Of a stretch of DNA of 64,000 nucleotides, positions 18,127-26,763 are shown in pieces (position 1 is the stretch's first letter; each line of letters begins with the position of its first letter). This DNA comes from Keguizhuia sedimenti (GTDB lineage: Bacteria; Pseudomonadota; Gammaproteobacteria; Burkholderiales; Burkholderiaceae_D), in the NCBI GenBank assembly GCA_030715135.1, contig JAUYVH010000001.1, positions 1 through 64,000 of the forward strand, read 5' to 3'. The position numbers and the translations under genes are program-made. The notes below the pieces were generated by a model that did not search any database, had not been told where the DNA came from, and worked only from the letters and a program-made list of their open reading frames with translations.

Positions 18127-18378
18127 TCAGTTCTCGAAAGGACGATCGACAAAACTGTCGAGCAGATTGTCCAGTTCACTGTTTGCCAGTTGCTCCTTGA
18201 ATCCTTTTTGATAAAGAACGACCGCAATACTGATCAACTGCGACATTTCTTCGCTGGAGATGCGGTCCGAAATAGCCGCCAGCCGATTGATCAGCATCCC
18301 GTTCAATTGATTCAATGAAATCTGCATGTCGGGATAATCGCAGCAAGTTACGACTTCAAGTATTTCATCAACGGTCAT
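18127..18378 (-). CDS. Small helical protein of unknown function, paralogue A
   Basis: I do not recognise this 83-residue protein. It is acidic and helical, without signal peptide or cysteine-rich motif. It aligns over its whole length with the protein at 18932-19174: ILEVV-x5-DYPDM against LLELI-x3-DDHPEM, then SLNQLNGMLINRLAAIS against DWNTLTQLYTHQLASIS, and IAVVLYQKGFKE against IGIALYQKGYKE. The start at 18378 (MTVDEI) has a perfect GGAGG five bases upstream; the longer open frame does not. It lies 204 bp before rsbR in the same direction, so a role with the stressosome is possible but unproved. Confidence 0.8.
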   Translation of the reverse strand: MTVDEILEVVTCCDYPDMQISLNQLNGMLINRLAAISDRISSEEMSQLISIAVVLYQKGFKEQLANSELDNLLDSFVDRPFEN

Positions 18379-18931
18379 AAAACCTCCTGCGACAAATTCT
18401 AGAATCGGCCACGGCATCGCGCTTTGCGCAATGTGGCAATCATCGGGCGATTTAGCGCAACAATCCGTTTCAAATCAACATGGATAGTTACTGCCTGAGT
18501 CGATCACTGGTGCATGCAAATTTCATGCAGATCAATCCAAGATCTGCGCGCCCTTATTTCTGACGGGGAAATACGAATAAAGTGCCGCTTAAGCCCTGCT
18601 AAATTTCTGCTTCGCTGATGTTTGATTTCTGTCTAAGTGATGCCCGGATGCGATGCCGTCGCCCACTGAGCAAGGCCGGCCGATGGTTTCGGGGAAATTT
18701 GAATTTAAGCAAAAAGATTGAGCGCGACTGCATGCGCCTATGGCGCACATTGCCTTTGCTCGTGGGTAGCCGTTAGCAAAGCACTCGTTCAGGGAACAAA
18801 TTTCGCCATATCTGCGGGAGGAACATTTTGCAGCTTAGCGTACCGGCAGATACCTTTTGAGGGAAAGCGCTGCCGTAAAACCATGAATGAAGGATATGCA
18901 AAACCAGCAAAAATAATTTCCGCAGCCTGCT
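18379..18931. other. Intergenic stretch without recognised feature
   Basis: No convincing gene on either strand. It must hold the promoter of the paralogue A gene near its left end. One plus-strand frame (18718-18957) has no ribosome site and a non-protein-like composition. Confidence 0.6.
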
Positions 18932-19174
18932 TTATTGCTCAAGATCTCCCTTATTAAGCTTGGCACGCTCGGCAGCTTCATATTCCTTGTATCCCTTCTG
19001 ATAGAGGGCAATGCCGATCGTAACCATGCTCGCCAGTTCCTGCTGGCTGAGCTTAGGGGAAATGGAAGCCAGCTGATGGGTATAGAGTTGAGTCAAGGTA
19101 TTCCAGTCCAGCTCCATTTCCGGGTGGTCATCCTGTGTGATGAGTTCAAGCAATTCTTGTTTGGTGATTTCCAC
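18932..19174 (-). CDS. Small helical protein of unknown function, paralogue B
   Basis: An 80-residue paralogue of the 18127-18378 product (shared motifs: LLELITQDDHPEM, LYTHQLASISPKLS, IALYQKGYKEYE). The best start is GTG at 19174, preceded by AAGGAGG with a short spacing; this start also aligns with the start of paralogue A. A longer frame beginning with ATG at 19216 lacks a ribosome site. The pair most likely arose by tandem duplication and has diverged strongly. The function is unknown; the position upstream of the stressosome operon is the only clue. Confidence 0.75.
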   Translation of the reverse strand: MEITKQELLELITQDDHPEMELDWNTLTQLYTHQLASISPKLSQQELASMVTIGIALYQKGYKEYEAAERAKLNKGDLEQ

Positions 19175-19591
19175 GACGCCTCCTTGCGCTCGCCATTTGT
19201 CTGCCATCCGCCGCATCTGCAGTGGACGAGGCGTAGCCGATTGCTCATATTACTCGATTCGCCTCGAACAGGAAAATCTTGACTCGTGCAATAACTCTTC
19301 GGTGCGACTCAGTTCAACCAGACGGGCAAAAGGGAGATTTAAATACTCCGGCTCGTTGGAATGTCGCTGGCGGTACAAAGGCTATATACAGCCTTAGCCG
19401 TGGGGTCCTCGCAAGCCCATCTAAAGCCCAGGTTGAACCGGCTTGAAAGAATGCTTGGCTGACTAAAGTATTTCTTTCGCAATTTACGTTGGTGATTTGC
19501 TCGCCGCACCGGTACTCTTGTTTTAATGCCCCCCTAAGTTTCCTGCGTTAGCATCTAAATGCACATGCTTGACGTGCATTGCTAAAGGCTT

Positions 19592-19619
19592 GGCCCGCTT
19601 AAACGAGCGGGCTTTTTTA
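19592..19619 (+). terminator. Orphan terminator 1 (possible sRNA 3' end)
   Basis: GCCCGCTT-AAAC-GAGCGGGC followed by six T. Directly upstream, 19558-19580 forms another hairpin (AATGCAC / GTGCATT). Two hairpins ending in a T-run without a preceding gene is the layout of a small RNA, whose 5' part would contain the C-rich stretch near 19540. Confidence 0.7.
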
Positions 19620-19687
19620 TTTGCGTTATTGAACTTGTTACATTCTCTTACGTCTATTGAGATGTATCACTCTCTATGAATTAATTT

Positions 19688-19721
19688 AGCCCGCAACCTA
19701 CCGGTTCGCGGGCTTTTTTTT
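19688..19721 (+). terminator. Orphan terminator 2
   Basis: AGCCCGC and GCGGGCT pair around a short loop, followed by eight T. There is no gene upstream on this strand. Confidence 0.7.
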
Positions 19722-19802
19722 AAGAAATTTAAGTTTCATTTAAGGAAGTATGAATACTATGCAAGTTCACTTTATTTATGTCTACTCCCTTTAGAGTGAT
19801 TT

Positions 19803-19838
19803 TGCTCGCTACCCGAAAGGCTGGCGGGCATTTTTTTT
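19803..19838 (+). terminator. Orphan terminator 3
   Basis: TGCTCGCT and the later GGCGGGCA pair with G-T wobbles, followed by eight T. Less stable than its neighbours. There is no gene upstream on this strand. Confidence 0.55.
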
Positions 19839-20013
19839 GGCTGTTCGGAATTACGAGGGGAATGACGAAAAAGCCGTCAGCAAAAAAGTTGAGTACCCTG
19901 TATACAAAGTGCAGAAAAGTATTCTGCACTTTGTATGTTCATGGGATCACCCTCCAAGCCGTTAAAAGCGTCGGCAAGCGAAGAGCGCTAAGCTTTTATC
20001 GCGGCTTACATGG

Positions 20014-20184
20014 CTAACCACCATGAAAGCCTTTTAGCACGTCTTTCTTTGAGCGTTCCGGCGCGATGGTTGAGTCATTCTGCCGCTCCGGCGAGTCCAG
20101 CTTTTTACTTTCCTCGGCATTCTTTTGTAAGGTTGCCTTAGCGTCTTCTGGTGGTGTGGGATTGCTATTGTTCAAGTCAGACAT
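20014..20184 (-). CDS. Small hydrophilic protein (56 residues), unknown function
   Basis: A short gene below usual calling limits. It reads MSDLNNSNPTPPEDA at the N-terminus, is rich in Lys, Glu, Ser and Pro with no hydrophobic core, and ends KGFHGG. AAGGA lies eight bases before the ATG. The composition predicts an unstructured protein. No family recognised. Confidence 0.6.
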   Translation of the reverse strand: MSDLNNSNPTPPEDAKATLQKNAEESKKLDSPERQNDSTIAPERSKKDVLKGFHGG

Positions 20185-20428
20185 TTTGCTTCCTTATTCA
20201 ATGATCACGCTCAATAGTAAGCGCCTGTAGAATTAGGTCAACCAAGCCTCATGAGGTTCAATCGCAGAAATGATGGACCTTGCAGGCGCGCAGATTTCTC
20301 TACTACAGTCTTTTTCCAGGCGAATGCGCCAGACCTCGATCACCTTTCGCTCACGGATGAGATTTCTGCTTATTTGAACTGTATTGATTTGAGTTGCTTT
20401 ACTTTCGCATCGCTACAAAGATTTTGCA

Positions 20429-20776
20429 TTATCGCCCCCGGTCCGAGCCGTTTCTGCAGCAATATCGCGGATCGGGTGCCACATATGCAATCACTGAATG
20501 GTCCAGCATGCCGGGTGGCGCTACACGTTTCAAATCAAATGCCGACACTGTTGTTGCCACAAAGAAATGCCAGGCAAAAGCCTTCTCGCCCACTCTAAAA
20601 TCGATGATTTCTCCGCCCGTGACGTTGACATGCCTGGTTTGGGGAGTAATAACTATGGTTTTTACGCCCGTGCCGACAGCAGCGGAATTTCCGAGGAGGT
20701 CAAGAGGCGGCTCGCCGCCTATGCTCGCACAGCCCATGAGTACGATCACGCAGACAGACAATAAAAGCGAGCGCAT
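20429..20776 (-). CDS. CzcE-like lipoprotein (metal-resistance family)
   Basis: A 115-residue secreted protein with a lipoprotein signal: MRSLLLSVCVIVLMGC gives the lipobox LMGC with Cys16 as the acylated residue. The mature part carries motifs of the CzcE family: IVITPQTRHVNVTGGE, KAFAWHF, RVAPPGML and YVAPDP. CzcE of Cupriavidus is a periplasmic copper-binding protein of heavy-metal resistance loci; this copy is lipid-anchored and stands alone, with no efflux genes nearby. The start at 20776 has GGAGGT upstream, whereas the longer open frame adds 25 residues without signal character. Metal binding is inferred from the family. Confidence 0.75.
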   Translation of the reverse strand: MRSLLLSVCVIVLMGCASIGGEPPLDLLGNSAAVGTGVKTIVITPQTRHVNVTGGEIIDFRVGEKAFAWHFFVATTVSAFDLKRVAPPGMLDHSVIAYVAPDPRYCCRNGSDRGR

Positions 20777-21327
20777 TGATACCTCCGCATTGATGCCTTT
20801 ATTAATACTCATTAGAATCGCTACTTGGCGCAACGTTCTCATTCTCTGCATGCCCGGGAAAGCAACGCAACATTATTTGCCCATGTTTAGTATGAATTTG
20901 TATTCAGCCGTTCGAGAAAATATTCAGTCGCGGCTCATGATGTGGACAATTAGCGGTACGCTGCTGCTGGCCGAAGATGCGGCCTTTCTCGCGCTCCTGT
21001 TTTGTTAAATACCGGCCTCGGACAAGGGCCGCGTTATTCCAACATTCTTCTAGACCGACATGGTGTCGGTCACTTCCTACAGCAGTTTAAGCGCATCTCC
21101 GACTTACATTGTGCCGCGCCTTGCCTAAGATACAGTCACTAGCATGTGTTTTCTTCTGAATATGTGTTCGCCCACCTTCCTGGCCGTCGGTGGGCGTTTT
21201 TTTGGGGAAATCGCGTTGTGGAGGAAATCAGTTATTACAGACTAGATAAACTGCTTGCTTCTTGCCATGCTGGTGTTGACTGGCCATAAGCTCCGGCCAA
21301 ATTGCAATGGCTTTTATGGACGGAACC
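20777..21327. other. Intergenic stretch with one terminator
   Basis: No supported gene. The only clear element is the plus-strand terminator at 21169-21203. Upstream of the CzcE-like gene, the promoter is presumably near 20800-20850. Confidence 0.55.
21169..21203 (+). terminator. Orphan terminator 4
   Basis: CGCCCACC and GGTGGGCG pair with a loop of 12 bases, followed by seven T. No plus-strand gene precedes it. Confidence 0.75.
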
Positions 21328-21651
21328 TTAATCCATGCCGAGCACTTGCTTTTCTTCTTTTCCCTTGCTTTTCTTCAAGGTCAATCCGGATGGTGCGATC
21401 GGCTCAATTTCTAGGGCTTGTAGATCTACCATGCATTTTTCATTGCCGCTTAAAACTTCTTCATCATTTACGGCTCTTTCGGGCAGCCAGCGCATCGCAT
21501 AAAACTTAATCCAGTAATGCTGATCGCCAAGTCGATAAGCAAAGAATTGGTATTTAGCGCATGAGATAGCTGAAGCATAATTTCCCGCCCGGTTAAAAAA
21601 GATTGCTTCAATATAGTTCCTTGAAGATACCGGAATTTTGATTGGGGTCAA
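21328..21651 (-). pseudogene. Hypothetical protein, possibly a gene remnant
   Basis: An open frame of 107 residues from a TTG codon, with protein-like composition (YQFFAYRLGDQHYWIKFYAMRWLPERA). The frame stays open for about 30 more residues upstream to a stop codon near 21740, with aromatic-rich sequence but no ATG/GTG start and no ribosome site. It could be a gene with an unusual start or the 3' remnant of a longer gene. No family recognised. Confidence 0.4.
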
Positions 21652-21855
21652 CGGAATTTCAGGGTTTACATTTATCCATGTTTTGTTCCAGGTTAAATTT
21701 CTGCGCGGAAAAATTGAGCATTGGAAATGTTGTACTTAAAGGCCATGTAAAGATTGGCACATAAAATTTGTTCACCTTTAATGGGCTTATAGGATACTGA
21801 TCAGCCGGATTGGCTATTAAGTTCTAGACAACACGGGGCTCGTTGGGGAGAAAAG

Positions 21856-22212
21856 ATGCATACCACTATCTTCGCTGCGAGTACCGGGTTATGGAACCTT
21901 GAACTGATCAGGCAGGCGCACGCGCCCCCTGTCGTTCCCCGCGAGAACAGGGTTCGGATGTCGACTGTCAGAGGGGCCCGCAGCATTCCTTCGACATTGC
22001 GCCCCAGAGCACTTGTTACGCAATTCCCTCGTCTTGCCAATACGATGGCTGACGTCTGGAGCCAACCAAAAGTATTTCACATGCTTTTATGCCAGTTAAT
22101 GGCCGATGATAGGGGCAGACGAAGTGGTTTCCCGATTGAAGTCAGACGGGATTTAATAAAGCTTCGGGTATATTCCGACAGGACGCATAAGCCGTCTTAC
22201 GCAACAAAATAA
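21856..22212 (+). CDS. Hypothetical protein (118 residues)
   Basis: A strong ribosome site (GGGGAG, five bases before the ATG) supports this gene. The C-terminal half (LANTMADVWSQPKVFHMLLC, then GFPIEVRRDLIKLRVY) looks like a folded helical domain; the N-terminal half is Arg/Pro-rich and probably flexible. No signal peptide or membrane segment. I do not recognise a family. It is isolated in the gene-poor region, with no operon partner. Confidence 0.6.
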   Translation: MHTTIFAASTGLWNLELIRQAHAPPVVPRENRVRMSTVRGARSIPSTLRPRALVTQFPRLANTMADVWSQPKVFHMLLCQLMADDRGRRSGFPIEVRRDLIKLRVYSDRTHKPSYATK

Positions 22213-22475
22213 TTGAACGATCACAAGCGGCATTCTCGTTCTGTATTTACATTCTTGCTAGCGTATTAGGCCCAGCCTAGCCTGCAGTTTTCTGTCGTCT
22301 TCGTTCCTGAGATTCTAACTAGCAAATCGATATTCGCGATGACACCTGTGCCATGTAATTAATGTGCAAGCATCTTCCGTCGCAGTCCGGCCAATTTGCC
22401 ATATTCATGGGATGTGTATTTGCGACGCTTGCCTCTAGTATTGAGTTGTCTATGTCTCCCTAAGTGCATGGACTT

Positions 22476-22525
22476 GCCCGATATTTTTTCAATAAAGTCT
22501 CGGGCTTTTTTATAAGCCCGTTTTT
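22476..22525 (+). terminator. Orphan double terminator 5
   Basis: GCCCGA and TCGGGC pair over an A/T-rich loop and end in six T; a second hairpin, CGGGCTT / AAGCCCG (22501-22520), overlaps and ends in five T. These could be alternative folds. The preceding 40 bases contain a CTCCCTAAGT word similar to one before terminator 1. Confidence 0.65.
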
Positions 22526-22838
22526 CGCACCTCCCCGCATTTGCCTCGCACTTTAATCAATACAGATAGGCAGACGGAAAAAGAATTTGAGTGCTCTCTT
22601 TGCCCGATCTCGGCGCCATGCAATTGCCGGCTTTTGCATGCAGATGCAAAATGCAGCCCAGATAAGCAATATGTTCCATGGTTAGCCCAATCAAGCGCTT
22701 GCGAGACATATTAAGCAGTTAATAACAATCTTATCCACAGATTTTGTGAACACATTGTTACAAAATTTACATGATTATGGGATTGTTAATTGCAAAGTTT
22801 GCAAGCAGAATACGGCCTGTAGTCCCCAGTAATTGGTT

Positions 22839-22870
22839 GCCCGACCTTTGCAAAAAGGCGGGCTTTTTTT
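22839..22870 (+). terminator. Orphan terminator 6
   Basis: GCCCG and CGGGC, extended by CCTTT/AAAGG, form a hairpin followed by seven T. No plus-strand gene precedes it. Confidence 0.7.
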
Positions 22871-23006
22871 ATTCAGCTGAGGCAGCAACCCTTAACCTGG
22901 AGATGAATGAATCGTCTTCAATTTACGATATCCAGGCTACAGCTCTTATCGTCACCAATTGAGATAAACTGCTTTGGTAGTCTACGGTACGGAAGTAAGG
23001 AAGTTA

Positions 23007-23132
23007 TTAATTCTTGCTGCCTGATTGACTAGATACACCGACATCGACGGTACCATAAGGTGTTATTGAGCCGCCCTGCCCAGCGCATCCGATTACGGCT
23101 GCCAAGAGCACGCAAATAATGAAGGATCTCAT
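23007..23132 (-). CDS. Small lipoprotein (41 residues)
   Basis: A very short gene: MRSFIICVLLAAVIGC is a classical lipoprotein signal with lipobox VIGC (Cys16), leaving a mature peptide of 26 residues rich in Gly, Ser and Thr (SITPYGTVDVGVSS). GGAGAG lies six bases before the ATG. Such tiny lipoproteins are usually missed. Unknown function; outer- or inner-membrane anchoring cannot be told. Confidence 0.7.
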   Translation of the reverse strand: MRSFIICVLLAAVIGCAGQGGSITPYGTVDVGVSSQSGSKN

Positions 23133-23196
23133 TTCACTCTCCTTGTGCGGACTTAAGGTCATTGCCCGACAAAACTTCCTTGACTACTATCGCCCA

Positions 23197-23232
23197 ACAA
23201 AAAGGGGTTAGCAACTTATAGTGCTAACCCCT
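23197..23232 (-). terminator. Terminator left of the island (probably the original tRNA terminator)
   Basis: On the minus strand GGGGTTAGCA and TGCTAACCCC form a 10-bp stem followed by T-residues (A-run 23197-23203 on the plus strand). It lies just outside the left repeat, in the position and direction expected for the terminator of the tRNA gene before the island inserted. Confidence 0.75.
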
Positions 23233-23239
23233 TAAATTT

Positions 23240-23284
23240 TGGTGGGCCTCCCGTGAGTCGAACACGGCACCAACGGATTATGAG
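23240..23284. repeat. attL: 45-bp direct repeat of the tRNA 3' part
   Basis: Identical over 45 bp to 43655-43699 at the 3' end of the tRNA gene. On the minus strand it begins in the anticodon loop (CTCATAA) and runs through the T-arm and acceptor stem to CCA. This is the usual footprint of a tyrosine-integrase insertion into a tRNA gene. Confidence 0.93.
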
Positions 23285-23532
23285 ACGCAAACAATCCAAG
23301 TCTAAACGAGGTTTGTCTCTAGCATTGCTTCGATAATTGCCTAAATTTTTCTGAGCATTGGGTCAGATAATGGAACAAATTTTATCAGATCTCTGTATTC
23401 GTTTATTTACCCTGTAATCCAGTATTTGTCCTTTCATTACCAAGTGGAGAAAATTAAGTTATTGATTTTTATTGATCACAGGTAATTTATATTATTACAA
23501 TTGGACTTCCTAAATTACTTGCCATTAGGTCT

Positions 23533-25416
23533 ATGTCAACATTTCCGCAGCCTATCGCTCCCCGGGCGCCTCTAAATAGAAGGCTTCGAGTCACTTCCTC
23601 TTTATCGAATCCTCGAGCTCTAATAGCTTCCGTTTTCATCCTATGGATCGGTACAGATCGGCCTAGCGAACTTACATATGCGGATAATGCTTCCAATGGC
23701 AAACCCCGCCTAAAAATCGATAGCGCTGTCTTCAGCCAGACTCAAGCAACCTGGGCCCATTACGGGACCTTACCGGTGAACTTTAAAGACATATTGGAGC
23801 GCTCCCCGCTATTCGATAGCCAAATGGAACCGCTGCAAGTTGCCTTAGAGCTCACCTGGAAATTATGCGAAGTGGAGTTTGTAGATGGTTTTGGAGATTC
23901 GAAAGAAAGAACGGGTGGCGTTCGATATCTGAAGAATTTGAAGTTTTCCGTATACATGGATCTTTTGAACGAGTTGCTGACGGACTTAGGCAACGTGTTT
24001 TTACCGGACGTTTTTAACTTATTGCTCAGTTGGCTCGACAATAAAAGTTCTCCTGGAGCGTATGAGGAGAAACTTTTAAAAGTCCTTACAGTTTTGACCG
24101 AAGATACGCACTTTGCTTTAAGGGATGGGCCCGGAGGGGCGGTAATAGAATTCCAGCAAGAAGGCATATACAACGCTTTAGAAACGAATTCAGCAGTAGA
24201 TTTCGGAACCGATGAGAAAAAGGGCCCGCTCCGCATCCTTAATAGCATTGTGTCCGATAATCTGCATCCGTACTTAATATCGACCTCATCAGGAATTGGC
24301 ATTCGCCCAGGCGCAACAAAGTTTGGCGACTATGTAAACAGAGTTTCACATTACTTAAATATCGTCGAACGGCCACAATCGGTAACTATTGCGCCAGAAG
24401 AAGATCCGAGCGAAGAAGACAGCGAAGGATTGTCGAGCGGAGCAGGAAGTGGTCTGCCTTCTTCCACGGCAGTTTCTAAGAAGCCGTCATCATTCCCATG
24501 GAATTGGATTGTCTACGGCGCTCCAGGTACTGGGAAATCTCATTTCGTTGATGAAGAAAGGATTAAGCTAGCCCCCGATGAGGAAAAGCGAGTGATCTTT
24601 TACTCGGACTACACTTACGCCCACTTCGTCGGTGGTTACCGTCCGGCGCCACTGTACGATCCGTCCGCACATAAAGACTATTTAACACTCAGTGGCACGG
24701 ACGCAGGCCGTCCAGGAAAACCAATCATTGAATATAAATTCGTCCCCGGGCCGTTATTAGAGCTCATTGTAAAAGCAATAAAGGACAGCAGTAAGACCTA
24801 CCTGCTAATTATCGAAGAGCTAAATAGGGCAGATGCCCCCGCTGTTTTCGGCGATGTCTTCCAATTATTGGATAGAAAGCCGGATGGCAGCAGCAAGTAC
24901 CCTGTACGCCTTTCAACAGAAGCGACGGAATACCTGATTTCCCAAGGAATCGGCCCTTCTATCACTATTCCGGGAAATCTGTATATTTGGGCGACCATGA
25001 ATAACGCCGACCAAGGGGTGATGCCCCTTGACACAGCCTTTAAGCGAAGATGGCAATTTAGATATATGCGGCTAAACGAGGGTGCTCACGTTGTCGATAG
25101 CTATGAAATTCAAACAAAATTCCTGGCTACGTCTGGGTCGCCGCTGGCGATTAAGTGGAACGACTTGCGCCAAAAGATCAACGCAAAACTTTCTCAATTA
25201 AGAATCCATGAGGACATGCACATCGGCCCCTTCTTTTTTAAGGAATCGGAGACGGAGGACGACAAGGCATTTCAGTTTAAGCTTCTATCTTATTTAAGGG
25301 ATGACATCCTCCGGCATCGGGCCGATGAGTTCTTTACAGTTCCGGGAGCCACGCTATCTGACTTGCTAGAGCAATATGAAAAAGGGGAAAACATCTTCGA
25401 TTTCACCCTTGAATAG
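23533..25416 (+). CDS. McrB-like AAA+ GTPase subunit of a LlaJI-type restriction system
   Basis: A 627-residue motor/recognition subunit. The C-terminal half is an AAA+ domain of the McrB group: Walker A GAPGTGKS at about 329-336, Walker B LLIIEELNRAD at about 424, and MNNADQGVMPLDTAFKRRW near 489 with the sensor and arginine residues; McrB proteins use GTP. The N-terminal half (about 300 residues), the likely DNA-recognition part, is unlike E. coli McrB. An acidic linker (EEDPSEEDSEG) separates them. The nuclease subunit starts 15 bp downstream, so both form one operon. Presence of two methyltransferase genes next to it argues for a LlaJI/BsuMI-like restriction-modification system rather than a methyl-directed type IV one. 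Confidence 0.88.
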   Translation: MSTFPQPIAPRAPLNRRLRVTSSLSNPRALIASVFILWIGTDRPSELTYADNASNGKPRLKIDSAVFSQTQATWAHYGTLPVNFKDILERSPLFDSQMEPLQVALELTWKLCEVEFVDGFGDSKERTGGVRYLKNLKFSVYMDLLNELLTDLGNVFLPDVFNLLLSWLDNKSSPGAYEEKLLKVLTVLTEDTHFALRDGPGGAVIEFQQEGIYNALETNSAVDFGTDEKKGPLRILNSIVSDNLHPYLISTSSGIGIRPGATKFGDYVNRVSHYLNIVERPQSVTIAPEEDPSEEDSEGLSSGAGSGLPSSTAVSKKPSSFPWNWIVYGAPGTGKSHFVDEERIKLAPDEEKRVIFYSDYTYAHFVGGYRPAPLYDPSAHKDYLTLSGTDAGRPGKPIIEYKFVPGPLLELIVKAIKDSSKTYLLIIEELNRADAPAVFGDVFQLLDRKPDGSSKYPVRLSTEATEYLISQGIGPSITIPGNLYIWATMNNADQGVMPLDTAFKRRWQFRYMRLNEGAHVVDSYEIQTKFLATSGSPLAIKWNDLRQKINAKLSQLRIHEDMHIGPFFFKESETEDDKAFQFKLLSYLRDDILRHRADEFFTVPGATLSDLLEQYEKGENIFDFTLE

Positions 25417-25431
25417 CAAACAGAGGGCAAA

Positions 25432-26763
25432 GTGCCGATATATTTAATAGAAAATCGCTTCAGTGCTCGGCATCTTCTTGAGAAAGAGGGTATTCCAGCA
25501 GATGCAGTACAGACTATAGAGATTCAGCTGGGGTTAAATAAGCAAAAGCGTGACGAGCCAATCAACTTCGTAGGATTAATCGAAACCTCAGGAAAACAAT
25601 TTTTTGCGCTTCCCAAGTTTTGTTCGAAAGCAGATGCGGAGAAAGGGGCTTCGAGGTTAGTGGTTGAGCTAATGAGGAAGGTTGCGGCCAATCGACAGGC
25701 CACTAAACGCATACCCGATGCGCACCTTTTCGACGAAAAGCAGCTCGACGCCAGCTTAAGCAAAGTTGGAATCGCCGACTTCCTGCTTGAGGACTACTGC
25801 GCTCACGGGCTGATTTCGATTCGGCGCTCTATTTACAAGGCATCCAACTTCCGCAGCCCGGACTGGGCCAAGACTATACATTCCATTGACCCCATATGGG
25901 GCGACGATGGGCCAGTTTACGACCGTTGGTTGAGCAGGCATTCAGAGCGTGCGGCGCATAGGCAGATAACCGAAATTCATAAGGCAGCGATTTCGGCGTG
26001 CATAAGCCGCTATGGCGAGCTTCTTGGCTACCCAGCTTCCCTGCTCCCTAGCGGGCCCTCCCAATCCCAGAGCAGCGAGCATTCCACAGCGATCCTGAGG
26101 GCGGCTCTACGGCGAACATATTCGATGCGGGAAATTAATGTCTTGAACGCTTTGATAGCTTGGCTTGAGCAGCGACGGGAGGGCGGGCCAGCCTTCTTTG
26201 GGACCCGGTATTTTGAACAAGTTTGGGAAACGATTTGCGCAAATTTGCTTAACGACATTAAAGGCTACAGCCCCTGGGCAGATGTTATGCCATTCCCTCA
26301 GTGGACATTGTGGGCTACAAACGAAAAGTTTAAGCCAAAAGGCCAATTCGAGTTGGATGCATTGACTGAGCTGCCGGATAGCAAAGGGCTGCTTTTAAGC
26401 GATGCAAAATACTACGTCCCACGTTTTGAAAAAGGTGCTGTAGAAGGCATGCCAGGCATGGAGCCGCTTTCTAAACAGCTGCACTACGAGGAGTTGCTGT
26501 TTACATCGCAAGCTTTTATGGATCAGTACGGCAAAAACCGGGACAAGCTCATTAATTCTTTTATCTTCCCCGGGCCTTCATCTATGGATCGGGACATATC
26601 GCCCTTTGGCGATGTAACCATACCTAGAATTACGCAAAACCCTATTATCTGCACTAACCTAAACGGATTGCGTGCATTTCAACGCTACCTTAGGAATGAA
26701 CCATTCAGTCATGCCGAATTAACTGCTCTTTGGGATTCAATAAATTCCAAAGCTTCCGTATAG
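25432..26763 (+). CDS. LlaJI/McrC-family restriction endonuclease subunit
   Basis: A 443-residue protein starting with GTG 15 bp after the McrB-like gene. The segment QFELDALTELPDSKGLLLSDAKYYVPR (about 305-330) fits a PD-(D/E)xK nuclease core (Asp, then DAKYY as the D/E-x-K element), as in McrC and LlaJI R2 proteins. With the GTPase it would translocate and cleave DNA. Its last 55 bp overlap the end of the C5-methyltransferase gene, which is read in the opposite direction. The overlap implies that restriction and modification genes are inherited together, and read-through antisense RNA may affect expression. Confidence 0.85.
   Translation: MPIYLIENRFSARHLLEKEGIPADAVQTIEIQLGLNKQKRDEPINFVGLIETSGKQFFALPKFCSKADAEKGASRLVVELMRKVAANRQATKRIPDAHLFDEKQLDASLSKVGIADFLLEDYCAHGLISIRRSIYKASNFRSPDWAKTIHSIDPIWGDDGPVYDRWLSRHSERAAHRQITEIHKAAISACISRYGELLGYPASLLPSGPSQSQSSEHSTAILRAALRRTYSMREINVLNALIAWLEQRREGGPAFFGTRYFEQVWETICANLLNDIKGYSPWADVMPFPQWTLWATNEKFKPKGQFELDALTELPDSKGLLLSDAKYYVPRFEKGAVEGMPGMEPLSKQLHYEELLFTSQAFMDQYGKNRDKLINSFIFPGPSSMDRDISPFGDVTIPRITQNPIICTNLNGLRAFQRYLRNEPFSHAELTALWDSINSKASV

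Larger units (their letters stand above)
19175..20013. other. Gene-free stretch with three orphan terminators
   Basis: No reading frame here looks protein-like. The stretch is A/T-rich and holds three plus-strand intrinsic terminators (19592-19619, 19688-19721, 19803-19838), which suggests short non-coding transcripts. Confidence 0.6.
22213..23006. other. Gene-free stretch with two orphan terminators
   Basis: No supported gene. It holds terminators at 22476-22525 and 22839-22870 and a single perfect DnaA-box word TTATCCACA at 22731-22739 inside an A/T-rich patch; one box alone does not make an origin. Confidence 0.5.

Noticed and set aside
22731-22739. DnaA box TTATCCACA in an A/T-rich patch, considered as a replication origin
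   Set aside because: Only one consensus box is visible and no replication gene is beside it.
19175-23132. Gene-poor region left of attL considered part of the island
   Set aside because: It lies outside the 45-bp repeat, and the terminator at 23197-23232 fits the original tRNA terminator, so the boundary is at 23240.
23533-26763. Reading the McrB/LlaJI-like pair as a plain methyl-directed type IV McrBC
   Set aside because: Two DNA methyltransferases and a controller HTH are adjacent, which fits a modification-protected system; a C5-methyltransferase beside true McrBC would be self-destructive.
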